A stretch of 64,000 bases of DNA from Paraflavitalea soli (GTDB lineage Bacteria > Bacteroidota > Bacteroidia > Chitinophagales > Chitinophagaceae): NCBI RefSeq assembly GCF_003555545.1, contig NZ_CP032157.1:3848546-3912545 (forward strand), read 5' to 3'. The position numbers and the translations under genes were made by a program. Numbering within the stretch: position 1 is the stretch's first letter; each line of letters starts with the position of its first letter. The notes beneath the pieces are model-generated. The model did not search any database and was not told the DNA's origin. It saw only the letters and a program-made list of their open reading frames with translations. This document shows positions 35,476 to 44,215 of the stretch, piece by piece.

Positions 35476-36075
35476 GTGGCCTTCCTTAAAAACATACACG
35501 ACAATGCCCTGCCAGACAAAGACCTGGTAGACCTATTTAAATCTTCCGGTGATCTGGAAGTGTTGGCCATTCTGTTTCAACGTTATATGGACCTTTTGTA
35601 TGGCGTATGCCTCAAGTACCTGAAAGAGCCGGAGACTGCCAAAGATGCTGTTATGCAGGTATTTGAGGAGCTGGTACAGAAGTTGCCCAAACACCAGGTA
35701 GACAATTTCAAGAGCTGGCTGTACACCCTGGCCAAGAATTACTGCCTGATGCAGCTCAGAACACCCAAAAATCTGAAAACCACTGAATTTAACCCCGACA
35801 GTATGCAATCCGGGGAAGAAACGCATCTGAATGGTGTAATGCTGAAGGAGGAAAATCTCCAGAAAATGGAGCGCTGCCTGGAAACCCTGTCAGCAGAACA
35901 AAAAGTGAGTGTGGAGCTGTTTTACCTGCAAAATAAATGTTACAAAGAAATTGCAGATATAACAGGGTTGGATTGGAATAAAGTGCGCAGTTACATACAA
36001 AATGGACGAAGAAACCTGAAAATTTGTATGGAAAAAACAGAAGAAGTCGATAAGTTGATAAAAATAAAAAGTTAG
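35476..36075 (+). CDS. ECF RNA polymerase sigma factor (sigma-70 family)
   Basis: 199 residues from a GTG start. Region 2 (about 25-90: YMDLLYGVCLKYLKEPETAKDAVMQVFEEL and FKSWLYTLAKNYCLMQLR) and region 4 (about 130-185: LSAEQKVSVELFYLQNKCYKEIADITG) fit ECF sigma factors. The next gene, 10 bp after the stop, carries the matching anti-sigma-type region, so the pair should be regulated together by an envelope signal. Confidence 0.93.
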   Translation: MAFLKNIHDNALPDKDLVDLFKSSGDLEVLAILFQRYMDLLYGVCLKYLKEPETAKDAVMQVFEELVQKLPKHQVDNFKSWLYTLAKNYCLMQLRTPKNLKTTEFNPDSMQSGEETHLNGVMLKEENLQKMERCLETLSAEQKVSVELFYLQNKCYKEIADITGLDWNKVRSYIQNGRRNLKICMEKTEEVDKLIKIKS

Positions 36076-36085
36076 TCGTTCATTC

Positions 36086-37699
36086 ATGCCCGGCACCGAC
36101 CATATAACACAGTATTCAGCAGCAGATATCCAACGATACCTGGATGGCAAGATGTTGCCTGCTGAGATGCATGCCCTGGAACAGGCCGCGCTGGATGACC
36201 CATTCCTGGCTGATGCCATGGAAGGCATGCAGCAAACACTCACGCAACACAGCAGCTCCCTCATAGATACGCATCTGCAGGACCTACGCCAACAACTCGA
36301 TGAAAGGACGCGCAAAGAATCAAAGGCGGCGCCGGTGATCGCTTTCCGCTGGTGGCAGGTAGCCGCAGCGGCAGTAGTGGTGGTGACCGGTAGTTTGTGG
36401 GGGTATAATTATTTCCTACAGGAAAAAAATGTATCTGCAATAGACCACCAGCTGGTCGTAGCCAAGCAGGAATCATACAGGAACACTACCCCGCCTGCAG
36501 CTTCGGCAACAGTACCTGAAACGGCAGCTCCGGCAGCAGCTGATAGCAACATCCTGGCCGACGGCTCGGCTGTGGCACCGGAATCGAATACCAATAATAG
36601 TCTAACGCAGAAGGAAGAAAAAGCGATTCCATCGCCGGACTATAAACTAACAAAGAAGGCGCCCATCGTGGTAAAGAAGCAGTACGCCTTTACACCCGAT
36701 AGTACCAGTTCCTGGAAGGCAAATGCAAGCGCAATGGACAAGGTGACTAGCAACTACAGCTTATCGGAAAGCAAAATAGATAGCACCAGGCTGAATATGG
36801 CGCTTCGTCAGCTAAAAAAGGACAATGCCATTGTTACCAATAATAACAAGCTTTCCGATAACAATGCCAGTAAGGTTTATAACTACAGCAATAGCCTGGA
36901 CAAAGCCATTAAAAATAAGGTGGTTGATTATGAGCAGATCGTCATCGCCAAAACTGCCAGGGATACCACTGGATTGGGATTCTACACCAAGCCGCGTGAG
37001 CAGGAAATGAACCGGTCGCGCAAGGAATTGTCTGAAAGGCAGGCTAAAAAGAACCCCGACGCCTTACTGAGTGGCTTTATCAGTGGCAAGGTAACTGATC
37101 AGGCCAACAACCCGTTGTCCAATGCCCTACTGCGGGTAGACAACAATAACAAGGTTTTCTATACCGATCAGCAAGGGCTATTCAAAATACCTGTCAAAGA
37201 TTCTGTAGTGAATGTGGCCGTTGGCTATACCGGCTATTACTCACAGAACTTACAGTTACAAAATAATACCGATAACAATATTGCGCTTAACCAACTGGGC
37301 GTAAAAGCACCTAATCCGCAGTTAAACGATGCCCTAAAGGGCACGGTACAAGGTATAGCCGTAGAAGGAAAGGATTCAGATGATAGGGCAAAGGCTGTTT
37401 CTCTTAGCCGCGTCGATGTAGATCTGGCTGCGGCTGCTGTACAGCCCCAATATGGCTGGCTGAAATACCAGCAATACCTGGAAAAGAACAAAAGGCTCCC
37501 TGCCGGTACGCCCGAAGCAACAGGCACCGTAGTAGTTTCCTTCCAGGTGACTAAAAAAGGAACCTTGTCTGATTTCAAGATAGAGCAATCCCTGGGCAAA
37601 GTATATGATGAGGAAGCCATCCGCCTTATCAAGGCCGGTCCTTCCTGGAAACTCACCCGGGGCCGCAAGGCAAAAGCTACTGTACAGGTACAATTCTAA
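36086..37699 (+). CDS. Anti-sigma-like membrane protein fused to a TonB C-terminal domain
   Basis: 537 residues in order: an N-terminal region (1-88: YSAADIQRYLDGKMLPAEMHALEQ) like anti-sigma proteins with the zinc Cys lost; one membrane helix (about 91-110); a long low-complexity Ala/Asn/Lys region (about 130-320); a carboxypeptidase-like regulatory domain (about 330-405); and a TonB C-terminal domain (about 455-537, TPEATGTVVVSFQVTKKG, GKVYDEEAIRLIKAGPSWKL). It starts 10 bp after the ECF sigma gene. TonB ends normally contact outer-membrane receptors, so this chain could couple receptor state to the sigma factor. Domain calls are by pattern. Confidence 0.82.
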   Translation: MPGTDHITQYSAADIQRYLDGKMLPAEMHALEQAALDDPFLADAMEGMQQTLTQHSSSLIDTHLQDLRQQLDERTRKESKAAPVIAFRWWQVAAAAVVVVTGSLWGYNYFLQEKNVSAIDHQLVVAKQESYRNTTPPAASATVPETAAPAAADSNILADGSAVAPESNTNNSLTQKEEKAIPSPDYKLTKKAPIVVKKQYAFTPDSTSSWKANASAMDKVTSNYSLSESKIDSTRLNMALRQLKKDNAIVTNNNKLSDNNASKVYNYSNSLDKAIKNKVVDYEQIVIAKTARDTTGLGFYTKPREQEMNRSRKELSERQAKKNPDALLSGFISGKVTDQANNPLSNALLRVDNNNKVFYTDQQGLFKIPVKDSVVNVAVGYTGYYSQNLQLQNNTDNNIALNQLGVKAPNPQLNDALKGTVQGIAVEGKDSDDRAKAVSLSRVDVDLAAAAVQPQYGWLKYQQYLEKNKRLPAGTPEATGTVVVSFQVTKKGTLSDFKIEQSLGKVYDEEAIRLIKAGPSWKLTRGRKAKATVQVQF

Positions 37700-37739
37700 C
37701 CTTTTGTATAACTAAACTTTCTTCACTGGTATTATCGGT

Positions 37740-37747
37740 TACCTTTG
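37740..37747 (+). promoter_or_regulatory. -7 promoter element for the DUF2911 gene
   Basis: TACCTTTG is an exact TAnnTTTG, 15 bp before the ATG at 37763. An apparent in-frame TTG at 37745 is part of this element and not a start codon. Confidence 0.65.
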
Positions 37748-37762
37748 CGAAAATTAATTGCC

Positions 37763-38641
37763 ATGCGCAAAATCATCAACGTATTAGCTATCACGCTCAT
37801 TACAGCGTATGCCGGTCATGCACAGTTAAAAACCCCGGCGCCTTCTCCTACACAAAACATTAAACAAGACTTTGGACTGGCCAACATTGAATTGTCCTAT
37901 TCCCGCCCTGTTATGAAAGGCCGTAAGATCATGGGCGATCTGGTTCCTTATGGAAAGGTATGGCGTACCGGAGCCAACCAGGCTACTACCCTCACCTTTG
38001 GTGATGAGGTAATCATTGGTGGCACCAAAGTACCCGCCGGGAAATATGGTCTCGTAAGCATTCCCGAAGCCGGCAGCTGGACATTTATCATTACCAAACA
38101 ACTGGACATTACTTCTCCCGCAGCTTACAAGCAGGAGAATGATGTAGTAAGGGTAAAAGTAAAGCCCGTTTTGGTAAGTACTGCTGCTGAATCTTTCACC
38201 ATGCAATTTGTGAATGTAAAATCCAGCTCCTGCGAATTGCAGTTGCAATGGGATAAGACAGTGGTAAAGCTGCCGATCAAGACCGACGTCGACACCAGGA
38301 TCATGGCACAGATCGACGAGCAGATCAATGGCTCAGGCGACGAAGCCAAGAAGCCTTACTTCAATGCAGCGCTCTATTACCTGGAAAATGGTAAAGACCT
38401 GAATAAGGCCCTCGAATGGTTTACCAAAGCGGCAGACCAGAACCCTAAAGCTTTCTGGGTATTGCACCAAAAGGCCAATTGCGAGGCTAAGCTGGGCAAA
38501 AAGACCGACGCCATCGCCAGCGCCAAAAAATCCATTGAACTGGCCACAGAGGCTAAGAACGATGATTACGTGGCACTGAACAAGAAGCTGATCGCTAAAT
38601 TGACAGCTCCCGCTCCTCCCAAGGCGCCAGCCAAGGGATAA
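37763..38641 (+). CDS. DUF2911 secreted protein
   Basis: 292 residues from MRKIINVLAI. A signal peptide is cut before Gln (GHAQLKTP). The DUF2911 domain (about 25-185) has ANIELSYSRPVMKGRKIMG and PYGKVWRTGANQATTLTFG. The C-terminal part (about 195-275) holds TPR-like helices (ENGKDLNKALEWFTKAADQN). DUF2911 is a Bacteroidota family of unknown role, thought to be a periplasmic beta-sandwich. The end is a Pro/Ala-rich tail. A perfect hairpin terminator follows at 38668. Confidence 0.9.
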   Translation: MRKIINVLAITLITAYAGHAQLKTPAPSPTQNIKQDFGLANIELSYSRPVMKGRKIMGDLVPYGKVWRTGANQATTLTFGDEVIIGGTKVPAGKYGLVSIPEAGSWTFIITKQLDITSPAAYKQENDVVRVKVKPVLVSTAAESFTMQFVNVKSSSCELQLQWDKTVVKLPIKTDVDTRIMAQIDEQINGSGDEAKKPYFNAALYYLENGKDLNKALEWFTKAADQNPKAFWVLHQKANCEAKLGKKTDAIASAKKSIELATEAKNDDYVALNKKLIAKLTAPAPPKAPAKG

Positions 38642-38667
38642 GAAGTCCGGAAGTCTGGTAAAATACA

Positions 38668-38706
38668 AAGTCCGTAAGTAGATCAACACTTACGGACTTC
38701 TCTTTT
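38668..38706 (+). terminator. Terminator after the DUF2911 gene, GTCCGTAA family
   Basis: AAGTCCGTAAGT (38668-38679) and ACTTACGGACTT (38688-38699) form a perfect 12-bp stem with an 8-nt loop; TCTTTTT follows. Confidence 0.8.
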
Positions 38707-38725
38707 TATATTGAATGAATACTTC

Positions 38726-38746
38726 TTGTTCTGTATTCTGTATTCT
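38726..38746. repeat. Short GAATACA-type heptamer array
   Basis: TTGTTCT, GTATTCT, GTATTCT lead into the end of the agmatine deiminase gene. The words are the reverse complement of the GAATACA heptads near 29.7 and 55.0 kb. Confidence 0.5.
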
Positions 38747-39792
38747 TACTCCGCCGGCTCCTGCTGGCTCAGGCAATGGAAGCTGCCAAGGCCCCAGATG
38801 ATCTCCGTAGAGTCAATCCCCACCACTTTACGGTCAGGAAAACATTCCTGGATGATCTGTAAAGCCTTATCATCCTTATCACATTGGAAAGTAGGCACGA
38901 TCACCGATTTATTCGCAATATAGAAATTGGCATAGGAGGCCGGTAAGCGCTGGTCATCATACACCACCGCATCAGGCATGGGCAACTCCACAATGTTCAG
39001 TTGCTTGCCATTCAACAGGCGCATGCCCTTCAACTGTTTCAGGTTATGCTGCAGCAGGTCGTAGTTCTCATCCTGCTTATTGTCTTCTATTACTGTCAAT
39101 ACAGTGTCTTCATTTACAAACCGAACGGTATCATCAATATGGCCATCCGTATCATCACCAATAATGCCTTCATCTACCCATAGTATTTGTTCAACACCGT
39201 AATAATTGACCAGGTATTCTTCTATCTGCTGCTGGTTCAGGTGTGGATTGCGGTTGGGATTGAGCAGGCAGGCCGTTGAGGTAAGGAGCGTGCCTTTACC
39301 ATTGAATTCTACCGAGCCGCCTTCCATCACAATACCGGGATGATATACCGGCAAGTTAAATGCTTTACCGATCAAGGTAGGGATCACATCATCCAGGTCG
39401 AATGGCGGATACTTATTACCCCAGGCATTATAACCCCAGTCCACAATCACCTTCTTTATATCAGCTTTCGGATTGATCAAAAACGCCGGACCATGGTCCC
39501 TGCACCAGGCATCATTCGTGGGATGGATATAAAACTCCACCTGGCTCAGATCGGCGCCGGCTTCGCGGATGTATTTAAGCGCGAATGCCTGCATCGCTTC
39601 ATCGGCCACATTAATGCGTACCTTTTCACTGAGTGCCAGTTCCCGGATGAATAAGCTGTAATAGGGATAAATAGCATCGATTTTCCCCGGCCAGCTTGCT
39701 TCCTTATGTGGCCAGCTAAGCCAGGTAGCTACATGCGGTGCAAATTCTGCGGGGAAATAATAACCTAAGCTTTTAGGCGTAGTTGATTCCAT
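38746..39792 (-). CDS. aguA: Agmatine deiminase / peptidylarginine deiminase family
   Basis: Hydrolyses agmatine to N-carbamoylputrescine and ammonia. About 348 residues from MESTTPKSLGYYFPAEF; the longer start at 39834 would overlap the gene before it. Family residues: Asp in DAWCRDHGP, His in DGHIDDTVR, and catalytic Cys340 in GLGSFHCLSQQEP. It follows the N-carbamoylputrescine amidase gene by 28 bp, the normal pairing for arginine-to-putrescine synthesis, and that context favours agmatine over protein arginine. Confidence 0.9.
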   Translation of the reverse strand: MESTTPKSLGYYFPAEFAPHVATWLSWPHKEASWPGKIDAIYPYYSLFIRELALSEKVRINVADEAMQAFALKYIREAGADLSQVEFYIHPTNDAWCRDHGPAFLINPKADIKKVIVDWGYNAWGNKYPPFDLDDVIPTLIGKAFNLPVYHPGIVMEGGSVEFNGKGTLLTSTACLLNPNRNPHLNQQQIEEYLVNYYGVEQILWVDEGIIGDDTDGHIDDTVRFVNEDTVLTVIEDNKQDENYDLLQHNLKQLKGMRLLNGKQLNIVELPMPDAVVYDDQRLPASYANFYIANKSVIVPTFQCDKDDKALQIIQECFPDRKVVGIDSTEIIWGLGSFHCLSQQEPAE

Positions 39793-39820
39793 TACAAGTT
39801 TAATATCAGTTCTGAATAGA

Positions 39821-40696
39821 TTAGTCCTCGTCAATAAACCGTTTAGTGATCGACTGGTAAGAGTCGATACGACGGTCGCGCAAGAAAGGCCAGTGCGTGC
39901 GGTAACGATCTGTTTTTGCCAGATCCAGTTCCAGTACGGTTACTTCTTCCTGGTCGTGTGATGCCTTGTACAGCAATGTGCCAAATGGATTGGACACAAA
40001 AGAACCTCCCCAGAATTTCATAGCGCCATTTTGTTCCAGGCCCACCCTGTTCACACTCACTACGTGTACCCCGTTGGCCACCGCATGACTGCGCTGAATG
40101 GTTTGCCAGGCATTGTATTGCTCTGTATTGGTAGCTTCATCCTGCGCCGTGGCCCAGCCAATAGCTGTAGGATAGAACAGTATCTCGGCACCCATCAATG
40201 AAGTAATACGGGCTGCTTCAGGATACCATTGATCCCAACAGATCAGCACCCCAAAAGTGGCAAACTTAGTTTTGAATACTTTGTAACCGAGATCACCGGG
40301 TGTGAAGTAAAACTTCTCGTAATAAGCCGGATCATCGGGAATATGCATCTTGCGGTATTTGCCGAGGTAGCTGCCATCGGCATCCAGCACAGCGGTTGTA
40401 TTGTGGTAAATACCCTGCGTTCTTTTTTCAAATAATGAAGCAATGATCACCACCCCGGCTTCTGCTGCCACTTTACCCAGCGCTTCGGTAGAAGGGCCTG
40501 GAATGGGCTCAGCCAGTTTGAAGTTGTCATAATCTTCCACATCACAGAAATAGAGTGATGTAAACAATTCCTGCAGGCACACGATCTGCGCACCTTTGGC
40601 GGCCGCTTCCTTTACTTTTTCGATCGCCTTTTGCAGGTTCTCTTCCTTGTTTGCGGTGCAACTCATTTGCACCAATCCTACTTTTACTGTTGACAT
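39821..40696 (-). CDS. aguB: N-carbamoylputrescine amidase (nitrilase superfamily)
   Basis: Hydrolyses N-carbamoylputrescine to putrescine, CO2 and ammonia. About 291 residues from MSTVKVGLVQMSC; the earlier start is not needed. The catalytic triad of the superfamily is complete: Glu43 (CLQELF), Lys116 (KYRKMHIPDD) and Cys153 (LICWDQWYPE). With aguA next door, the pathway from agmatine to putrescine is encoded in two genes; arginine decarboxylase must be elsewhere. An exact -7 element lies 25 bp before the start. Confidence 0.93.
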   Translation of the reverse strand: MSTVKVGLVQMSCTANKEENLQKAIEKVKEAAAKGAQIVCLQELFTSLYFCDVEDYDNFKLAEPIPGPSTEALGKVAAEAGVVIIASLFEKRTQGIYHNTTAVLDADGSYLGKYRKMHIPDDPAYYEKFYFTPGDLGYKVFKTKFATFGVLICWDQWYPEAARITSLMGAEILFYPTAIGWATAQDEATNTEQYNAWQTIQRSHAVANGVHVVSVNRVGLEQNGAMKFWGGSFVSNPFGTLLYKASHDQEEVTVLELDLAKTDRYRTHWPFLRDRRIDSYQSITKRFIDED

Positions 40697-40720
40697 GTTA
40701 GCTCCGTTAAAAATGAAGTG

Positions 40721-40728
40721 CAAAAATA
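40721..40728 (-). promoter_or_regulatory. -7 promoter element for aguB-aguA
   Basis: CAAAAATA reads TATTTTTG on the minus strand, an exact TAnnTTTG, with a leader of roughly 18 nt to the start at 40696. Confidence 0.55.
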
Positions 40729-40810
40729 GTTTATTAGCCGGGAACAAGACGTAAAATGAGGGTTAATAGTTGCGCCTGAAAACCTGTACAGGAAACAAGC
40801 TGTTTATAGC

Positions 40811-40848
40811 CCAAAAAAAGGTCCGTAAGTAGTATTTACTTACGGACC
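40811..40848 (-). terminator. Terminator after the desaturase gene, GTCCGTAA family
   Basis: GGTCCGTAAGTA (40820-40831) pairs perfectly with TACTTACGGACC (40837-40848); the A run at 40813-40819 is a seven-T tract on the minus strand. Same stem core as at 25.6 and 38.7 kb. Confidence 0.85.
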
Positions 40849-40876
40849 CCAATATTTTGTCTCCTGTATTCTTCCC

Positions 40877-41947
40877 TTACGCTGCCCTACCCATCTGCTT
40901 CAGGAAAGCCACGTGCGAAGCAACGGCGTACCGTACCCGTGGGTATTCGATGTACACGATGCCATATTCCTGGCATGCCTGCCGGATGATCTTACTGATG
41001 GCAGGGTAATGGATATGTGAAATTTTGGGAAACAGGTGGTGCTCGATCTGGAAATTCAATCCGCCTACCAGCCAGCTTACCAGTTTATTGTTGGTAGCAA
41101 AGTTGGCCGTGGTCTTGATCTGGTGTACAGCCCATTCGTCTTCCATTTTACCGGTTGTCTCATGGGGCATGGGGAAAGCGGTATGCTCTACCGTATGCGC
41201 CAATTGGAACACCAGGCTCAGTACCAGGCCGGCAACGAGCGTGAAGATCAAAAAGCTGATAAGCCAGGAGGTGAAACCTACCATGTAGATAGGCAGACCC
41301 ACAAAAAGGAACAGATGGAACACTTTGAAACCCCAGAACACGAGGTGATCAGACAGTTTCATTTTCTTCAGGGGCATGCTACCGATCTTGCTTTTGAAGT
41401 ACTTCTGGTAATCCAGTACGAATATCCAGAAGATATACAGCAAGGAATAGAGAAACCAGAAATAGATATGCTGATACTTGTGTAAACGATACTTTTTCTG
41501 CGTGGTGCTCATGCGCATCCAGGGTTGGATGTCGATATCATCATCTACACCGTCTACGTTGGTAAACGCGTGGTGGATCACATTGTGCTTTACATTCCAC
41601 ATGAAATTATTACCACCCAGGATATTGAGCGAAAGCGCTGCAAAAGAATTGATCCATTTGTATTTGCTGAAACTGCCGTGCGCACCATCATGCATTACGT
41701 TAAAACCGATGGCAGCTACTACCCCACCCAGCAAAATACTTTCCAGTATTTGCATCACTACACCGGGAGTAAAAAATACCAGGTGCACGTAGATCACCAT
41801 AAAAGTCACCATCAGGATCACCGCCTTCATGAAGATGGGGTAATCGCCGGTGGTGGATTTTCCTACTTCTTCAAAGTAAGAACCGATACGCTTTTTTAAT
41901 TCTGCGTGAAAAGAATGTGGAACGTTTGCAAACTTAGGCACTGACAT
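40877..41947 (-). CDS. Fatty acid desaturase (acyl-CoA/acyl-lipid, front-end type)
   Basis: Introduces a double bond into a fatty acyl chain using a di-iron centre in the membrane. 356 residues with three His boxes: HDGAH (86-90), HNVIHH (121-126) and QIEHH before the C-terminus (FQIEHHLFPKISHIHY), plus four hydrophobic segments. The QIEHH third box is the form seen in delta-5/delta-6 and linoleoyl-CoA desaturases, but no fused cytochrome b5 is present. An exact -7 element precedes it and a strong terminator follows, so it is a single-gene unit. Position of the double bond cannot be told. Confidence 0.92.
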   Translation of the reverse strand: MSVPKFANVPHSFHAELKKRIGSYFEEVGKSTTGDYPIFMKAVILMVTFMVIYVHLVFFTPGVVMQILESILLGGVVAAIGFNVMHDGAHGSFSKYKWINSFAALSLNILGGNNFMWNVKHNVIHHAFTNVDGVDDDIDIQPWMRMSTTQKKYRLHKYQHIYFWFLYSLLYIFWIFVLDYQKYFKSKIGSMPLKKMKLSDHLVFWGFKVFHLFLFVGLPIYMVGFTSWLISFLIFTLVAGLVLSLVFQLAHTVEHTAFPMPHETTGKMEDEWAVHQIKTTANFATNNKLVSWLVGGLNFQIEHHLFPKISHIHYPAISKIIRQACQEYGIVYIEYPRVRYAVASHVAFLKQMGRAA

Positions 41948-41974
41948 GAAAGACTATTTAATATAAAAGGTTGG

Positions 41975-41982
41975 CAAAGTTA
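41975..41982 (-). promoter_or_regulatory. -7 promoter element for the desaturase gene
   Basis: CAAAGTTA reads TAACTTTG on the minus strand, an exact TAnnTTTG, about 28 bp before the start. Confidence 0.55.
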
Positions 41983-42126
41983 CGTTTAACCTACTAATAA
42001 ACGCGTAAAATTGTGCAATTGATGTGCCGAATTTGGGAATTTTAGCGAGACGCTAACTTTGATGACAATTCCCCGACAAATGAACAGTCAGTAGTCTGGA
42101 GTTAAGAGTCTGGACACGAACTCCTT

Positions 42127-42864
42127 CTAAGTTTCCACCTGCACCAGCGCATCCAGGTTGCGGATACCGATCTTCTTTTCGCTGATGAATCCTTCCGCAT
42201 ATTTTACGCCAATACGTTTGCCCAGCATACGCGCCCGTGCGATGACACTGTCTAAGAAATCGGGAGAGGAAATATAGGTTTGTGGCTCTTTATTGTCGGC
42301 CCCGCCAGGGAAGAACTGCGTGGAGTACGCTTCGATCGATTTCATGCGTTGTTCAAACACCTCGCTGATATCGATCAGGATATCCGGTTCATGAAACCAA
42401 TCCTGCATATAATGCAACACATACTTCGGGCGCCAGCGTGCCTGCGGTTCACCCTTCGCGTCCTTTGTTTCAATTTTAATAAGCCCTGAAAGAAAGCAGG
42501 CGTCGGCAATGAGGTGTCCTGCGCGGCCATGATCGGGGTGACGGTCATTGAGGATGTTGGCAATTACGATCTCCGGCTGGTAGGTGCGGAGCGCCTGGAT
42601 CAGTTGTAACTGGTGGGCTTCATCATTGCGAAAAAAACCATCCCTCATTTTAAGGTTTTCCCGCATGTGCACCCCCAATACTTTGGCAGCCACTGCCGCC
42701 TCTGTATACCGGGTTTCGATAGTGCCACGGGTACCCAATTCACCCTGTGTAAGGTCGAGGATACCTACTTTTTTACCCAGCCTGATCTCATTGAGCAGTG
42801 TTCCGGAACAGCCCAGCTCTACATCATCCGGATGTACGCCGATAGCGAGAATGTCTAATTTCAT
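42127..42864 (-). CDS. bshB1: Bacillithiol biosynthesis deacetylase BshB1
   Basis: Deacetylates GlcNAc-malate to glucosaminyl-malate, the second step of bacillithiol synthesis. 245 residues. The LmbE-like zinc motifs are HPDD (11-14, GVHPDDVELGCSGTL) and HPDHGRAGH (109-117), and the family-typical YSTQF and GVKYAEGF blocks follow. The BshB1 form is common in Bacteroidota. bshA and bshC are not in view. A perfect -7 element lies upstream. Confidence 0.92.
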   Translation of the reverse strand: MKLDILAIGVHPDDVELGCSGTLLNEIRLGKKVGILDLTQGELGTRGTIETRYTEAAVAAKVLGVHMRENLKMRDGFFRNDEAHQLQLIQALRTYQPEIVIANILNDRHPDHGRAGHLIADACFLSGLIKIETKDAKGEPQARWRPKYVLHYMQDWFHEPDILIDISEVFEQRMKSIEAYSTQFFPGGADNKEPQTYISSPDFLDSVIARARMLGKRIGVKYAEGFISEKKIGIRNLDALVQVET

Positions 42865-42888
42865 ACCTGATTATTGCAATTAAAGCGA

Positions 42889-42896
42889 CAAAAGTA
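42889..42896 (-). promoter_or_regulatory. -7 promoter element for bshB1
   Basis: CAAAAGTA reads TACTTTTG on the minus strand, a perfect Bacteroidota -7 element, 25 bp before the start. Confidence 0.6.
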
Positions 42897-42913
42897 GTAA
42901 AACGCAAAAGAAG

Positions 42914-44047
42914 CTAAAAGGTTTGCGCCCACTGAATTAAAGCGTTCACTTCTGCCGGGGCGCCATTGATGCGAACGGATGAGCGTTTTTTACCCAGCCG
43001 CACCACCACCAGCTTTTTCTGCGGGATCACGATAATATACTGCCCCAGGATACCGCGGGCATAGAATATATCCGGCTGGTTGGGAACGATCCACCACTGG
43101 TAACCATAATAATCGCAGGGGTGGCCGCTTTCATCATTGATAAGACAAGGTTTTATCGAAGCCTGGTAATAATCCGGGGTTATGATCTCATTGCCTTTCC
43201 AGCGGCCGCTGTCCAGCATCAGCTGTCCCAGCCGGGCAAAATCCCGGGCATTGGAATTAAAGCAGCAATACGCTTTTTCGTGCCCTCCTGTATGATCTGT
43301 GCTCCAGAGTGCCGGGTGCTCCGCCCCCAATGGATGCCACAGTTTTTCAGCAGCATAAGCACTGAGCGATTTGCCCGTGGCCTTTTCTACAACGAGTCCA
43401 AGTAACTGGGTATCACCGGATTTATAGCTGTGGAGCGTGCCGGGCGCATGGACAATATTAACCCCGGTGGCCGTGGCATAAATATCACTGCCATAATAGG
43501 CCTGCGTGGTGACAGAAAGCGGATTGCTATACGATTCATCCCAGTCACTGCCGCTGCTCATCGTGAGTAGGTCGATGATCCTGACAGCCGCTTTGGGTCC
43601 TGTGGCAAACTCAGGCAGGTAGTTGCCTACGGGGTCCTGCACCGAGTGGATCTTCCCTTCTTTGATAGCAGCACCTATCAGCAGGCTGGTAATGCTTTTG
43701 GCCACGGAAAAAGAACCCGACCACGACGAATCATTGTATCCCTCATCATACCGTTCAAACAGCAGGGAATCATTTTTGATCACCAGCACCGCCACCGTCT
43801 TCAGCTCCTGCATCATTTGCCCCAGGCTATCCGGCATATTGATATTGTAAGCCCGGGCGGTATCCCAGGGCTGGTGCACATTGGTGGTTACCGTATTGTT
43901 GGTGAACTTCTTATAATCATCGATATCTGCAAAGTTGTACCACACTGCTTTGAACAGGTAGGTTCTGCCGCTGGCTACAGCATAGATCGAAAAAACAGCA
44001 ACGATCAGCAAAATGGTATATAGAAAATAACGGGCAACCTTTTTCAT
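42914..44047 (-). CDS. Serine hydrolase of the beta-lactamase/PBP family
   Basis: 377 residues with one N-terminal membrane helix (about 8-26). The SxxK motif is at Ser114-Lys117 (GSFSVAKSITSLL), then the Tyr-containing second motif (HSYKSGDTQLLG) and a C-terminal HxG-like region. This is the class C/esterase-type fold. Substrates include beta-lactams, D-amino-acid peptides or simple esters; none can be chosen here. The catalytic domain should face the periplasm. It precedes bshB1 on the same strand by 49 bp, but bshB1 has its own promoter. Confidence 0.9.
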   Translation of the reverse strand: MKKVARYFLYTILLIVAVFSIYAVASGRTYLFKAVWYNFADIDDYKKFTNNTVTTNVHQPWDTARAYNINMPDSLGQMMQELKTVAVLVIKNDSLLFERYDEGYNDSSWSGSFSVAKSITSLLIGAAIKEGKIHSVQDPVGNYLPEFATGPKAAVRIIDLLTMSSGSDWDESYSNPLSVTTQAYYGSDIYATATGVNIVHAPGTLHSYKSGDTQLLGLVVEKATGKSLSAYAAEKLWHPLGAEHPALWSTDHTGGHEKAYCCFNSNARDFARLGQLMLDSGRWKGNEIITPDYYQASIKPCLINDESGHPCDYYGYQWWIVPNQPDIFYARGILGQYIIVIPQKKLVVVRLGKKRSSVRINGAPAEVNALIQWAQTF

Positions 44048-44215
44048 AAAGCGAGGGCTTTGAGAAGAAAGTTACAGAATAAACATCTGAATGCCATCTG
44101 CTGTTATAGAATGTGCTCATTTGGCTTTTTTAGCATTTTCGAGTAGCTTCGCTGGTCTTTTGAGCAATAAAGTGTTCATATTCAGAAATCTGAAATCTAA
44201 AATCGTACATCACAT

